Below the pieces are notes generated by a model. That model saw nothing but the letters and a program-made list of their open reading frames with translations, was not told the origin of the DNA and did no database searches. A program made the translations under genes and the position numbers. Positions 1 to 5,099 of a stretch of DNA of 5,309 nucleotides are shown in pieces. Origin of the DNA: Gallionella sp. (GTDB taxonomy: Bacteria; Pseudomonadota; Gammaproteobacteria; Burkholderiales; Gallionellaceae); the NCBI GenBank assembly GCA_017880945.1, contig JADGRM010000153.1:1-5309 (forward strand). The letters run 5' to 3'. Numbering within the stretch: the first letter of the stretch is position 1; the number at the start of each line of letters is the position of its first letter.

Positions 1-330
1 GTGCCGCATCTGGCATTCCAGCCGAACGCGATGGCCGACCTGAAGATATTGCCGATGGACGAGGTGCAGACCAGCTACTACCTGCGCCTGCGCGTGCAGG
101 ACAAACCCGGCGTGCTGGCCGACATCACGCGCATCCTTGCCGACGAACAGATCTCAATTGATGCCGTGATCCAGAAAGAACCGGGCGAAGGCGAAGACCA
201 GGCCGACCTGATCATGCTCACCCACCTGACGCGCGAAAAACGCATCAACGCAGCGATCAAGAAGATCGAGGCATTGGGCGTGGTGGCAGGCAAGGTGACC
301 AAAATCAGGCTGGAAGAGTTAGGTAAATAA
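1..330 (+). CDS. hom: Homoserine dehydrogenase, C-terminal ACT domain (5' end outside window)
   Basis: This is the last 109 codons of homoserine dehydrogenase, which reduces aspartate semialdehyde to homoserine with NAD(P)H in the cytoplasm, the branch step to threonine and methionine. The catalytic and NAD-binding parts lie upstream of the window, so the GTG at base 1 is an internal Val codon, not a start; the full family length is about 430-440 residues. What is visible is the linker (LAFQPNAMADLKILPMDEV, residues 4-22) and then an ACT domain from about residue 26 to 105, with the typical start YYLRLRVQDKPGVLADITRI. ACT domains in this enzyme usually bind the end product threonine for feedback inhibition; that is family knowledge and was not shown here. 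The gene stops at TAA 328-330, 53 nt before thrC on the same strand, the common hom-thrC order of betaproteobacteria. The identification is firm. Confidence 0.95.
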   Translation: MPHLAFQPNAMADLKILPMDEVQTSYYLRLRVQDKPGVLADITRILADEQISIDAVIQKEPGEGEDQADLIMLTHLTREKRINAAIKKIEALGVVAGKVTKIRLEELGK

Positions 331-337
331 CACGCTC

Positions 338-361
338 CCCTCGCCCGCTGGCGGGAGAGGG
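338..361. repeat. GC-rich imperfect palindrome in the hom-thrC gap (REP-like)
   Basis: The arms CCCTC-G-CCCGC (338-348) and GCGGG-A-GAGGG (351-361) are complementary except for one G/A mismatch, with a TG centre. As RNA it would fold as a stem with a small loop (CCCG/CGGG closing CTGG). It resembles the widespread proteobacterial intergenic palindrome of the type CCCTCTCCCGC...GCGGGAGAGGG. No T-run follows, and the thrC ribosome binding region starts within 10 nt, so it is not a standard intrinsic terminator. It could stabilise the upstream mRNA end or attenuate read-through into thrC. The palindrome is seen directly; membership of a genome-wide repeat family is inferred from recall. Confidence 0.6.
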
Positions 362-383
362 AACTGATGAGGTAACGCTTCAA

Positions 384-1817
384 ATGAAATACATCTCCAC
401 ACGCGGCAATGCGCCCGCGAAAAACTTTACCGAAATCCTGCTTGGCGGTCTCGCACCCGATGGCGGGCTGTACTTGCCGGAGCAATATCCGCAGGTGACC
501 AGGCCTGAGCTGGATGCGTGGCGCAAGCTGTCTTACGCCGATCTCGCGTTCGCGGTGCTGTCGAAATTCATTACCGACATTCCGGCGGCTGACCTCAAGG
601 CCATCATCGCCAAGACCTACACGACCGCTGTTTACAGCAATGGCCGCAGTGATTCCGATTTCTCGCAGATCACGCCGCTGCGCACGCTGGAGCCTGGCGT
701 GCATATACTCGAACTCTCCAACGGGCCGACGCTGGCGTTCAAGGACATGGCGATGCAGTTGCTGGGCAACCTGTTCGAATACACGCTGGCAAAACAACAT
801 GCCGAGCTGAACATCCTCGGCGCGACTTCAGGCGACACCGGCTCCGCGGCCGAATATGCGATGCGCGGCAAACGCGGCATCCGCGTGTTCATGTTGTCGC
901 CGCACGGAAAGATGTCGAGCTTCCAGCGCGCACAGATGTATTCGCTGCAAGACCCCAACATCTTTAACATCGCCATCACCGGCATGTTCGACGACGCGCA
1001 GGACATGGTGAAGGCGGTGTCCAACGACCACGCCTTCAAGGCCAAGTACAAGATCGGCACGGTCAACTCGATCAACTGGGCACGCGTGTCGGCGCAGATC
1101 GTGTACTACTTCAAGGGCTACTTCGCCGCGACCAAATCCAACGACGAGCAGGTCGCGTTCTCGGTGCCGTCCGGCAATTTCGGCAACATCTGCGCCGGAC
1201 ACATCGCGCGCATGATGGGCCTGCCCATCGGCCAATTGATTTTGGCAACCAACGAGAACGACGTGCTGGATGAATTCTTCCGCACCGGCGTGTATCGCCC
1301 GCGCGGCACGGATCACACCTACGAGACCAGCAGTCCGTCGATGGATATCTCCAAGGCCAGCAATTTCGAGCGTTTCGTGTTTGACCTGGTCGGGCGCGAT
1401 GGTGCCAAGGTGCGTGAATTCTGGAGCAAGGTGGATGCAGGCGGAGCGTTTGATATCAGGGGCACGGCCTATTGGGATGCGCTGCCGAAGTTCGGTTTCG
1501 CTTCCGGCAAGAGCACGCATCAGGATCGCCTCAAGACCATCCGCGAGCTGTGGGAGGAATACGGCGTGATGATAGACACCCACACCGCCGACGGACTCAT
1601 GGTGGGCTTGGAACAGCGCCGCCCCAACCTGCCGCTGATCTGCCTGGAGACCGCGCTGCCCGCCAAGTTCGCCGAGACGATACGCGAGGCATTGGGACGC
1701 GAACCGGAACGCCCTGCTGCGCTGGAAGGCATCGAGAAGCTGCCGCAACGCTGCGAATTGATGGATGCCGATGTGGGCAAGCTCAAGGCCTTCATCGCGG
1801 CAAGAGTGCCGGCATAA
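384..1817 (+). CDS. thrC: Threonine synthase (class II, PLP-dependent)
   Basis: Threonine synthase converts O-phosphohomoserine and water to threonine and phosphate, the last step of threonine biosynthesis, in the cytoplasm. The 477-residue product opens with MKYISTRG, the N-terminal signature of the bacterial/fungal-type enzymes. The PLP-binding lysine is K120 in LSNGPTLAFKDMA (111-123). ATSGDTGSAA (147-156) forms part of the substrate/phosphate site, and PSGNFGN (262-268) is the loop that holds the PLP phosphate. The remaining conserved blocks are intact to the C-terminus, and the length fits the longer group of this family, so the gene looks complete and functional. The ATG at 384 is preceded by GAGG (369-372) at 11 nt, rather long but acceptable, and no better start exists in the preceding gap. 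It lies 53 nt after hom and is probably co-transcribed with it. Confidence 0.97.
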   Translation: MKYISTRGNAPAKNFTEILLGGLAPDGGLYLPEQYPQVTRPELDAWRKLSYADLAFAVLSKFITDIPAADLKAIIAKTYTTAVYSNGRSDSDFSQITPLRTLEPGVHILELSNGPTLAFKDMAMQLLGNLFEYTLAKQHAELNILGATSGDTGSAAEYAMRGKRGIRVFMLSPHGKMSSFQRAQMYSLQDPNIFNIAITGMFDDAQDMVKAVSNDHAFKAKYKIGTVNSINWARVSAQIVYYFKGYFAATKSNDEQVAFSVPSGNFGNICAGHIARMMGLPIGQLILATNENDVLDEFFRTGVYRPRGTDHTYETSSPSMDISKASNFERFVFDLVGRDGAKVREFWSKVDAGGAFDIRGTAYWDALPKFGFASGKSTHQDRLKTIRELWEEYGVMIDTHTADGLMVGLEQRRPNLPLICLETALPAKFAETIREALGREPERPAALEGIEKLPQRCELMDADVGKLKAFIAARVPA

Positions 1818-1845
1818 TTCATATTTTTAGAGAATTAAAGCATCC

Positions 1846-2061
1846 ATGGAAATACAAACCAGATCAGTACTTACTTGCCCTGTGTGCGGTTTCGCCAAGG
1901 AAGAAGAGATGCCTGCCGATGCGTGCCAGTGGTTTTATGAATGTACAAATTGCCGAACGATACTCAAACCAAAAGCGGGCGATTGTTGTGTCTATTGCTC
2001 TTATGGAACGGTCCCTTGCCCCCCGATCCAGCTTGGCGGCGGCAAGGACGGTTGCTGTTAA
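1846..2061 (+). CDS. GDCCVxC-domain small cysteine-rich protein (cysteine form of a selenoprotein family)
   Basis: A 71-residue protein with 11 cysteines: CPVC at 11-14, C27, CTNC at 33-36, the GDCCVYC motif at 45-51, C58 and a terminal CC at 70-71. The block GDCCVYCSYGTVPCPPIQ matches the family that NCBI names GDCCVxC domain-containing (seleno)protein, some members of which use selenocysteine in place of a cysteine. Here all positions are ordinary TGT/TGC codons with no in-frame TGA, so it is a cysteine version. The paired CxxC motifs suggest metal binding (zinc-ribbon-like) or thiol redox/metal trafficking; from memory, relatives often lie near mercury or other metal resistance genes, which are not visible here. 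No signal peptide or membrane span is seen. It starts 28 nt after thrC with only a weak AAAG (1837-1840) as ribosome binding site, and its base composition is less GC-rich than the flanking genes. The family call is fairly secure; the function is unknown. Confidence 0.85.
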   Translation: MEIQTRSVLTCPVCGFAKEEEMPADACQWFYECTNCRTILKPKAGDCCVYCSYGTVPCPPIQLGGGKDGCC

Positions 2062-2121
2062 AGATGCCCAAACATCGTTCAATAAGGGTACAGGCAGTAT
2101 TGATACACTTTAAGTGACTAA

Positions 2122-3027
2122 GTGAATAATCTTCTCCTCCTCATTCTCTGCTTTATCGCCGGCATGTTGCTGCACCGCTTCAAGCGCATGCCGGTCAACA
2201 CGCCCGCGGTGCTCAACAGTTTCATCATCCATGTTTCCTTCCCCGCGCTGATACTGTTATCTGTGCATGACCTGAAGATCAGCGGCGAAGTCGGGCTGAT
2301 GGCGGCGATGGGATGGATTGTTTTTGCGCTGTCGGCCGGGTTCTTCTGGCTCATCGGGCGCTGGCTCGATTTGCCGCGACCCACGGTGGGCGCGCTGATA
2401 CTGACCGGAGGATTGTGCAACACCTCATACGTTGGTTTGCCGATGATCGAGGCGTATTACGGACACCAGGGACTCGCCAGCGGGATCATCGTCGACCAGC
2501 TCGGTTCCTTCCTGGTGCTCTCCACATTGGGCATCACCTTTGCCGGCATCTATTCGTCGGGTCGTCCCGGTGTCGGTGAAATGGCGAAGCGTATCTTTCT
2601 GTTTCCCCCGTTCATCGCATTGGTGATCGCGCTGTTGTTGATCCCTATGGAATATCCGGAATGGCTGACGCTTGTGCTCAAGCGCATGGGCGACACATTG
2701 GCACCGCTGGCGCTGCTCGCGGTCGGCTTTCAATTGCGCCTTGGGCATCTCGCGGGCAATGGCAGGAATCTGGCCATAGGCCTGACATTCAAGCTGGTGC
2801 TGGCACCGCTGGTATTGTTCCTGTTATATGTACCGCTGCTCGGCGCGCATGGTCAGGCCATCCAGATCACGTTGTTCGAAGCAGCCATGCCGCCGATGAT
2901 CACCGCCGCGATACTCGCGACCGAGCACGACCTTGATCCGCCGTTGGCGACGCTGATGGTGGCGATGGGACTGGTGATTTCATTCGCCACGCTGAGCGGC
3001 TGGTGGTGGTTGATGCGGGGCGTATAA
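2122..3027 (+). CDS. AEC-family (auxin efflux carrier) transporter
   Basis: A 301-residue, very hydrophobic inner-membrane protein of the AEC family, whose members are secondary carriers for organic anions and related small molecules (malate, malonate and others in characterised cases). About eight to ten membrane segments can be traced, beginning with LLLLILCFIAGMLL (4-17) and ending at 275-298. Family marks are the broken-helix block CNTSYVGLPM (99-108) with its Asn and Pro, and the C-terminal EAAMPPMITAAILA (253-266). The GTG at 2122 directly follows an in-frame TAA (2119-2121), so it is the earliest possible start, and it is needed to include the first membrane span; the next Met is residue 15. 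The ribosome binding site is poor; the bases before it form two copies of TAAGTGA (2111-2117 and 2119-2125). The substrate cannot be told from the sequence. Its position after hom-thrC hints at amino-acid or organic-acid export, but only weakly. Confidence 0.88.
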   Translation: MNNLLLLILCFIAGMLLHRFKRMPVNTPAVLNSFIIHVSFPALILLSVHDLKISGEVGLMAAMGWIVFALSAGFFWLIGRWLDLPRPTVGALILTGGLCNTSYVGLPMIEAYYGHQGLASGIIVDQLGSFLVLSTLGITFAGIYSSGRPGVGEMAKRIFLFPPFIALVIALLLIPMEYPEWLTLVLKRMGDTLAPLALLAVGFQLRLGHLAGNGRNLAIGLTFKLVLAPLVLFLLYVPLLGAHGQAIQITLFEAAMPPMITAAILATEHDLDPPLATLMVAMGLVISFATLSGWWWLMRGV

Positions 3028-3099
3028 GACGTTATCCGGAATCGACTGCTGAATAGAGCCGTAACGCCGATTTACCAATTCAGGCATGAGTGATCAGAT

Positions 3100-3336
3100 T
3101 TAAAAAGAGACTTGAGTTTGTTGCAAATACAACTGCTCCACTTTTTTGCGAGCCCACGGTGTCCTGCGTAAAAATTTCAAGCTGGATTTGATGCTGGGAT
3201 CGTGAGTGAAGCAGCGTATAGGCACAGCGGCACCCATTGCTTCCCAGCCCATGGTCTCGGATAGTTGTGTGACGATAGCCTCAAGCGTGATGCCGTCCAA
3301 ACTGGGAAGACTTGCTGGTTTTTTAATGGTGTTCAT
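3100..3336 (-). CDS. VF530 family (DUF2132) small DNA-binding protein
   Basis: A 78-residue protein whose core matches the VF530/DUF2132 family, named for a Vibrio fischeri protein with a solved helical structure reported to bind DNA. Diagnostic blocks are DGITLEAIVTQL (14-25), MGWEAMG (29-35), IRCF..DPSIKSSLKFLRRT (40-59) and PWARKKVEQLY (60-70). The basic patch K50-K54-R57-R58-R63-K64-K65 would suit nucleic-acid contact. The length equals the usual family length and both ends look natural. The start is the ATG at 3336-3334; only an A-rich stretch precedes it, without a clear Shine-Dalgarno. It converges on the transporter gene with a 72-nt gap that shows no clear terminator hairpin, and diverges from the S4-domain gene across about 73 nt, where both promoters must lie. 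The biological role of the family is not established. Confidence 0.9.
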   Translation of the reverse strand: MNTIKKPASLPSLDGITLEAIVTQLSETMGWEAMGAAVPIRCFTHDPSIKSSLKFLRRTPWARKKVEQLYLQQTQVSF

Positions 3337-3409
3337 GTTTTCATTTTACAGGGGTTAGCCGGACTTGAGCGTTTACAATGGTGACCCTTGTTTCCGGGAT
3401 GCACTTGTC

Positions 3410-4126
3410 ATGACAGGCTCCGTTCGCCTCGCAAAACGCCTTGCCGAAATAATCCCCTGTTCTCGCCGGGAGGCCGAACTTTATATTGCAGGTGGCTGGG
3501 TAATGGTTGATGGACAGGTGGTGGAAGAGCCACAGTTCATGGTGACGCAGCAGAAGGTCGAGCTCCACCCCGAAGCCAGTCTCGTACCGGTTGAGCCGGT
3601 GACCATCTTGTTTCACCAACCGCCCGACGCGAACATGAATGCTGATTCCGCGCAGCAATTGATACGCGCCGACACGCGGGCGGCTGACGACCCTTCCGGC
3701 ATCCACATACTCAAGCAACACTTTGTTCGACTGATGCAGTGCACACCGTTGGAGAAGAATGCCGGCGGCTTGTTGGTGTTTACCCAGGACTGGCGAGTGG
3801 CGCGCAAGCTGATCGACGATGCCGCCACGGTCGAGCAGGAATATATCGTGGAGGTCGCGGGTGAATTGCCACCCGACGGGCTCAAGCTTCTCAACCACGG
3901 ACTCAGTTTTAACGGCCGGGCACTGCCCCCGATCAAGGTCAGCTGGCAAAACGAAACCCGGCTGCGCTTTGCCCTCAAAGGGGCACAACCAGGCCAGATC
4001 GCGCATATGTGTAAAAGTGTCGGGTTACAGGTGCTGGCCATGAAACGGATCCGGATCGGGCGAGTGGCTATGGCCAAATTGCAGCCTGGACTATGGCGAT
4101 ATTTGATGCCGCATGAGCGGTTTTAA
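3410..4126 (+). CDS. S4-domain pseudouridine synthase homologue (RluF/RsuA-like) with altered catalytic motif
   Basis: A 238-residue protein with an N-terminal S4 RNA-binding domain (about 3-50; RLAKRLAEIIPCSRREAELY, then GGWVMVDGQVV) and an RsuA/RluB/E/F-type pseudouridine synthase fold (about 62-235; VGLQVLAMKRIRIGRVAMAKL and GLWRYL near the end). Normal members isomerise uridines in rRNA with the Asp of GRLDxxTxGLL. Here the aligned stretch is TPLEKNAGGLL (112-122), so E115 takes the catalytic Asp place and the preceding Gly-Arg is gone. The usual K-x-Y motif reads QEY (143-145), and the usual EGxxxQ(V/I)RRM reads KGAQPGQIAHM (190-200). The frame is intact and the rest is well conserved, so this is not simple decay; similar sequences with LE instead of LD seem familiar to me from other proteobacteria. 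It may have lost catalysis or changed it. The ATG at 3410 (GGGA at 3396-3399) fits the family N-terminus better than the in-frame TTG at 3365. Confidence 0.88.
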   Translation: MTGSVRLAKRLAEIIPCSRREAELYIAGGWVMVDGQVVEEPQFMVTQQKVELHPEASLVPVEPVTILFHQPPDANMNADSAQQLIRADTRAADDPSGIHILKQHFVRLMQCTPLEKNAGGLLVFTQDWRVARKLIDDAATVEQEYIVEVAGELPPDGLKLLNHGLSFNGRALPPIKVSWQNETRLRFALKGAQPGQIAHMCKSVGLQVLAMKRIRIGRVAMAKLQPGLWRYLMPHERF

Positions 4127-4137
4127 ATCAGGTCGGC

Positions 4138-4155
4138 GGGCACGCTATTGTGCCC
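4138..4155 (+). terminator. Possible hairpin terminator after the S4-domain gene
   Basis: A perfect 6-bp stem GGGCAC (4138-4143) / GTGCCC (4150-4155) with a 6-nt loop lies 11 nt after the TAA of the S4-domain gene. Position and stem quality suit a transcription end or a 3' stabilising hairpin, but no T-run follows (TGTCAATTCC), so intrinsic termination is uncertain. Confidence 0.35.
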
Positions 4156-4444
4156 TGTCAATTCCGCAAGTGCTTGAGCCTATAGCGGATAGCTTAGCTT
4201 TGTTGAATGCGGGAATGACGGGCCGGTCAAAAATGTTTTCAGCTTCTGTGCACGGGTGTCCGGTTAAGAAGAGTTATGGAAAAGTTAGAATCACTTCGGG
4301 AGCGACCGGCTGCAAAGTGCCAATTGAAGCCGTTCAGGATTCAAGTTGTAGTTTGGAATGGAATTTGACTCTCTCATACAACGACAAATGACAGAGTGCG
4401 GCAATACCGCCCCCCGTTTTACAACCGGTTGCTACAAATAATTT
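4156..4444. other. Non-coding stretch, no supported gene
   Basis: No convincing gene is seen. An open frame from 4113 to 4391 (92 codons) overlaps the preceding gene's end, has no Shine-Dalgarno of its own, resembles no family I know and shows no domain pattern. Small inverted repeats are present: GCGG-CAATA-CCGC (4398-4410), followed at a distance by TTTT, and the 10-bp palindrome CAACCGGTTG (4422-4431). Either could help end transcription of the minus-strand ORF at 4445-4570 or of plus-strand read-through, but neither has a canonical terminator form. The composition is less GC-rich than the genes to the left, which suggests decayed or acquired intergenic DNA. Confidence 0.5.
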
Positions 4445-4570
4445 TTAATCAAGGCTACCAAGCGTAACTATCAATGCAGCCATTGCGGTGAGCCAGGCTA
4501 AAGCGAAATGAAAATCAGTATCTTTTTTGGGCACACCTTCTTTAGTTGATCCAATTGTTTTGTCGCTCAT
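4445..4570 (-). CDS. Small single-span membrane protein, 41 residues, unknown function
   Basis: A 41-codon frame from ATG (4570-4568) to TAA (4447-4445). The first 20 residues are hydrophilic and charged (MSDKTIGSTKEGVPKKDTDF); residues 22-40 (FALAWLTAMAALIVTLGSL) form one uninterrupted hydrophobic segment of membrane-span length, and the protein ends with Asp 41. The KK at 15-16 before the span suggests an N-in, C-out orientation. Support for a real gene comes from GGTGA (4580-4576) five nt before the ATG, a perfect TATAAT (4592-4587) upstream, and a sharp change from very AT-rich upstream DNA to more balanced codons inside the frame. I do not recognise a family. It stands alone, with more than 300 nt to the S4-domain gene on one side and over 500 nt to the VIT gene on the other. 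Small proteins of this type often attach to membrane complexes, but no partner can be named. Confidence 0.6.
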   Translation of the reverse strand: MSDKTIGSTKEGVPKKDTDFHFALAWLTAMAALIVTLGSLD

Positions 4571-4586
4571 TTTAATCACCATCAAT

Positions 4587-4592
4587 ATTATA
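4587..4592 (-). promoter_or_regulatory. Candidate -10 box (TATAAT) of the 41-residue ORF
   Basis: On the minus strand a consensus TATAAT lies 16 nt before the ATG at 4570, giving an expected RNA start near 4580 and a very short leader that holds the GGTGA ribosome binding site. No TTGACA-like -35 box is present at 16-18 nt spacing; that position is instead covered by an inverted repeat (4608-4623). A perfect -10 in AT-rich DNA can also occur by chance. Confidence 0.4.
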
Positions 4593-4607
4593 TTTACTTG
4601 AAAATAT

Positions 4608-4623
4608 TCACTTTTATGAGTGA
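4608..4623. promoter_or_regulatory. Inverted repeat over the -35 position of the small-ORF promoter
   Basis: TCACT (4608-4612) and AGTGA (4619-4623) are perfect inverted arms around TTTATG, followed by a further GTGA (4624-4627), so the AGTGA arm is tandemly echoed. The centre sits about 23 nt upstream of the TATAAT on the minus strand, where a -35 box is missing, a usual place for an activator or repressor site. The symmetry is seen; the role is inferred and the arms are short. Confidence 0.25.
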
Positions 4624-4627
4624 GTGA

Positions 4628-5099
4628 TTTACAAACATTAATATTATTTTTTTAAGATTCATTTTTTTCATATTGGTTCCTAAAGAAATCTGGCGAGCCT
4701 CAAACGTCCGGTTTGGCACTTAGATGCCGTTATAGGTGAGGAGGAGTCGATCCCATTGCTATGGGTCGCACTGCGAGTAACTAATGGTAGGCTGGTTATT
4801 CGGGTGCCAAATCCGGGCGTTCGATGTTCCAAGGCACTGTTTGGGTCAGACGAAAGAAGCAAATCTTGTCTATCTGCTCTATTATGCATCTGCTGACGGA
4901 CAATTTAGTGGAGCCGTCAATGGATCGTGCTGTTATCTTGAATCTGTATGCTTCACTATATTCAATAATATTGACCGTTGAGCCTGTCTGGCAACTATCA
5001 GGTGACGTTGGCTCCGACCGCTCGCTATGTCTCCGAAGCCGGCGGAAGAGTAAGATGTTTTCTCACGGATTAACAAGGATCACATCCAGGAACTTCAAT
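4628..5099. other. Gene-poor stretch before the VIT gene
   Basis: No supported gene. Bases up to about 4680 continue a very AT-rich block with long A/T runs. From about 4690 the DNA is of mixed composition with two overlapping open frames, 4784-4981 on the plus strand and 4889-4680 on the minus strand; neither has a good ribosome binding site or a recognisable protein pattern. A short hairpin CCCAT-TGCT-ATGGG lies at 4752-4765. The last hundred bases should contain the VIT promoter; a TTGACC at 4971-4976 could be a -35 element but lacks a good -10 partner. No tRNA or insertion sequence end was found. Confidence 0.5.
4962..4974. promoter_or_regulatory. Inverted repeat upstream of the VIT gene, possible operator
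   Basis: TCAAT-AAT-ATTGA is a perfect 5-bp inverted repeat around three bases, about 125 nt before the VIT start and overlapping the TTGACC that could be a -35 box. The location would suit a regulator of a metal transporter, but it does not match the Fur consensus that I know, and such AT-rich symmetry can arise by chance. Confidence 0.2.

Noticed and set aside
828..1748. Long 306-codon open frame on the minus strand inside thrC
   Set aside because: It is a shadow of the GC-rich thrC reading frame, which has all threonine synthase motifs; the antisense product resembles nothing known.
3365..3409. TTG start at 3365 for the S4-domain gene
   Set aside because: The 15 extra residues do not resemble the family N-terminus, and ATG 3410 begins just before the S4 domain as in homologues.
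4113..4391. 92-codon open frame on the plus strand overlapping the end of the S4-domain gene
   Set aside because: No Shine-Dalgarno of its own, no recognisable family or domain pattern, unusual Ser-rich composition, and it contains the hairpin at 4138-4155; most likely chance.
4398..4420. GCGG-CAATA-CCGC hairpin followed by TTTT as an intrinsic terminator
   Set aside because: The stem is only 4 bp and a C-run separates it from the short T-run, so it does not meet a normal terminator form.
4690..4770. Possible tRNA-like arms around GGAGTCGATCCC and the CCCAT/ATGGG hairpin
   Set aside because: No acceptor stem, D-arm and anticodon arm could be fitted together, and the T-arm consensus GGTTCGA is absent.
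4680..4889. 69-codon open frame on the minus strand
   Set aside because: Its composition (Ser, Arg and Thr scattered) looks like translated non-coding DNA; no start signals and no known family.
4784..4981. 65-codon open frame on the plus strand
   Set aside because: No good ribosome binding site, no coherent hydrophobic or conserved pattern, and it is overlapped by an equally weak minus-strand frame.
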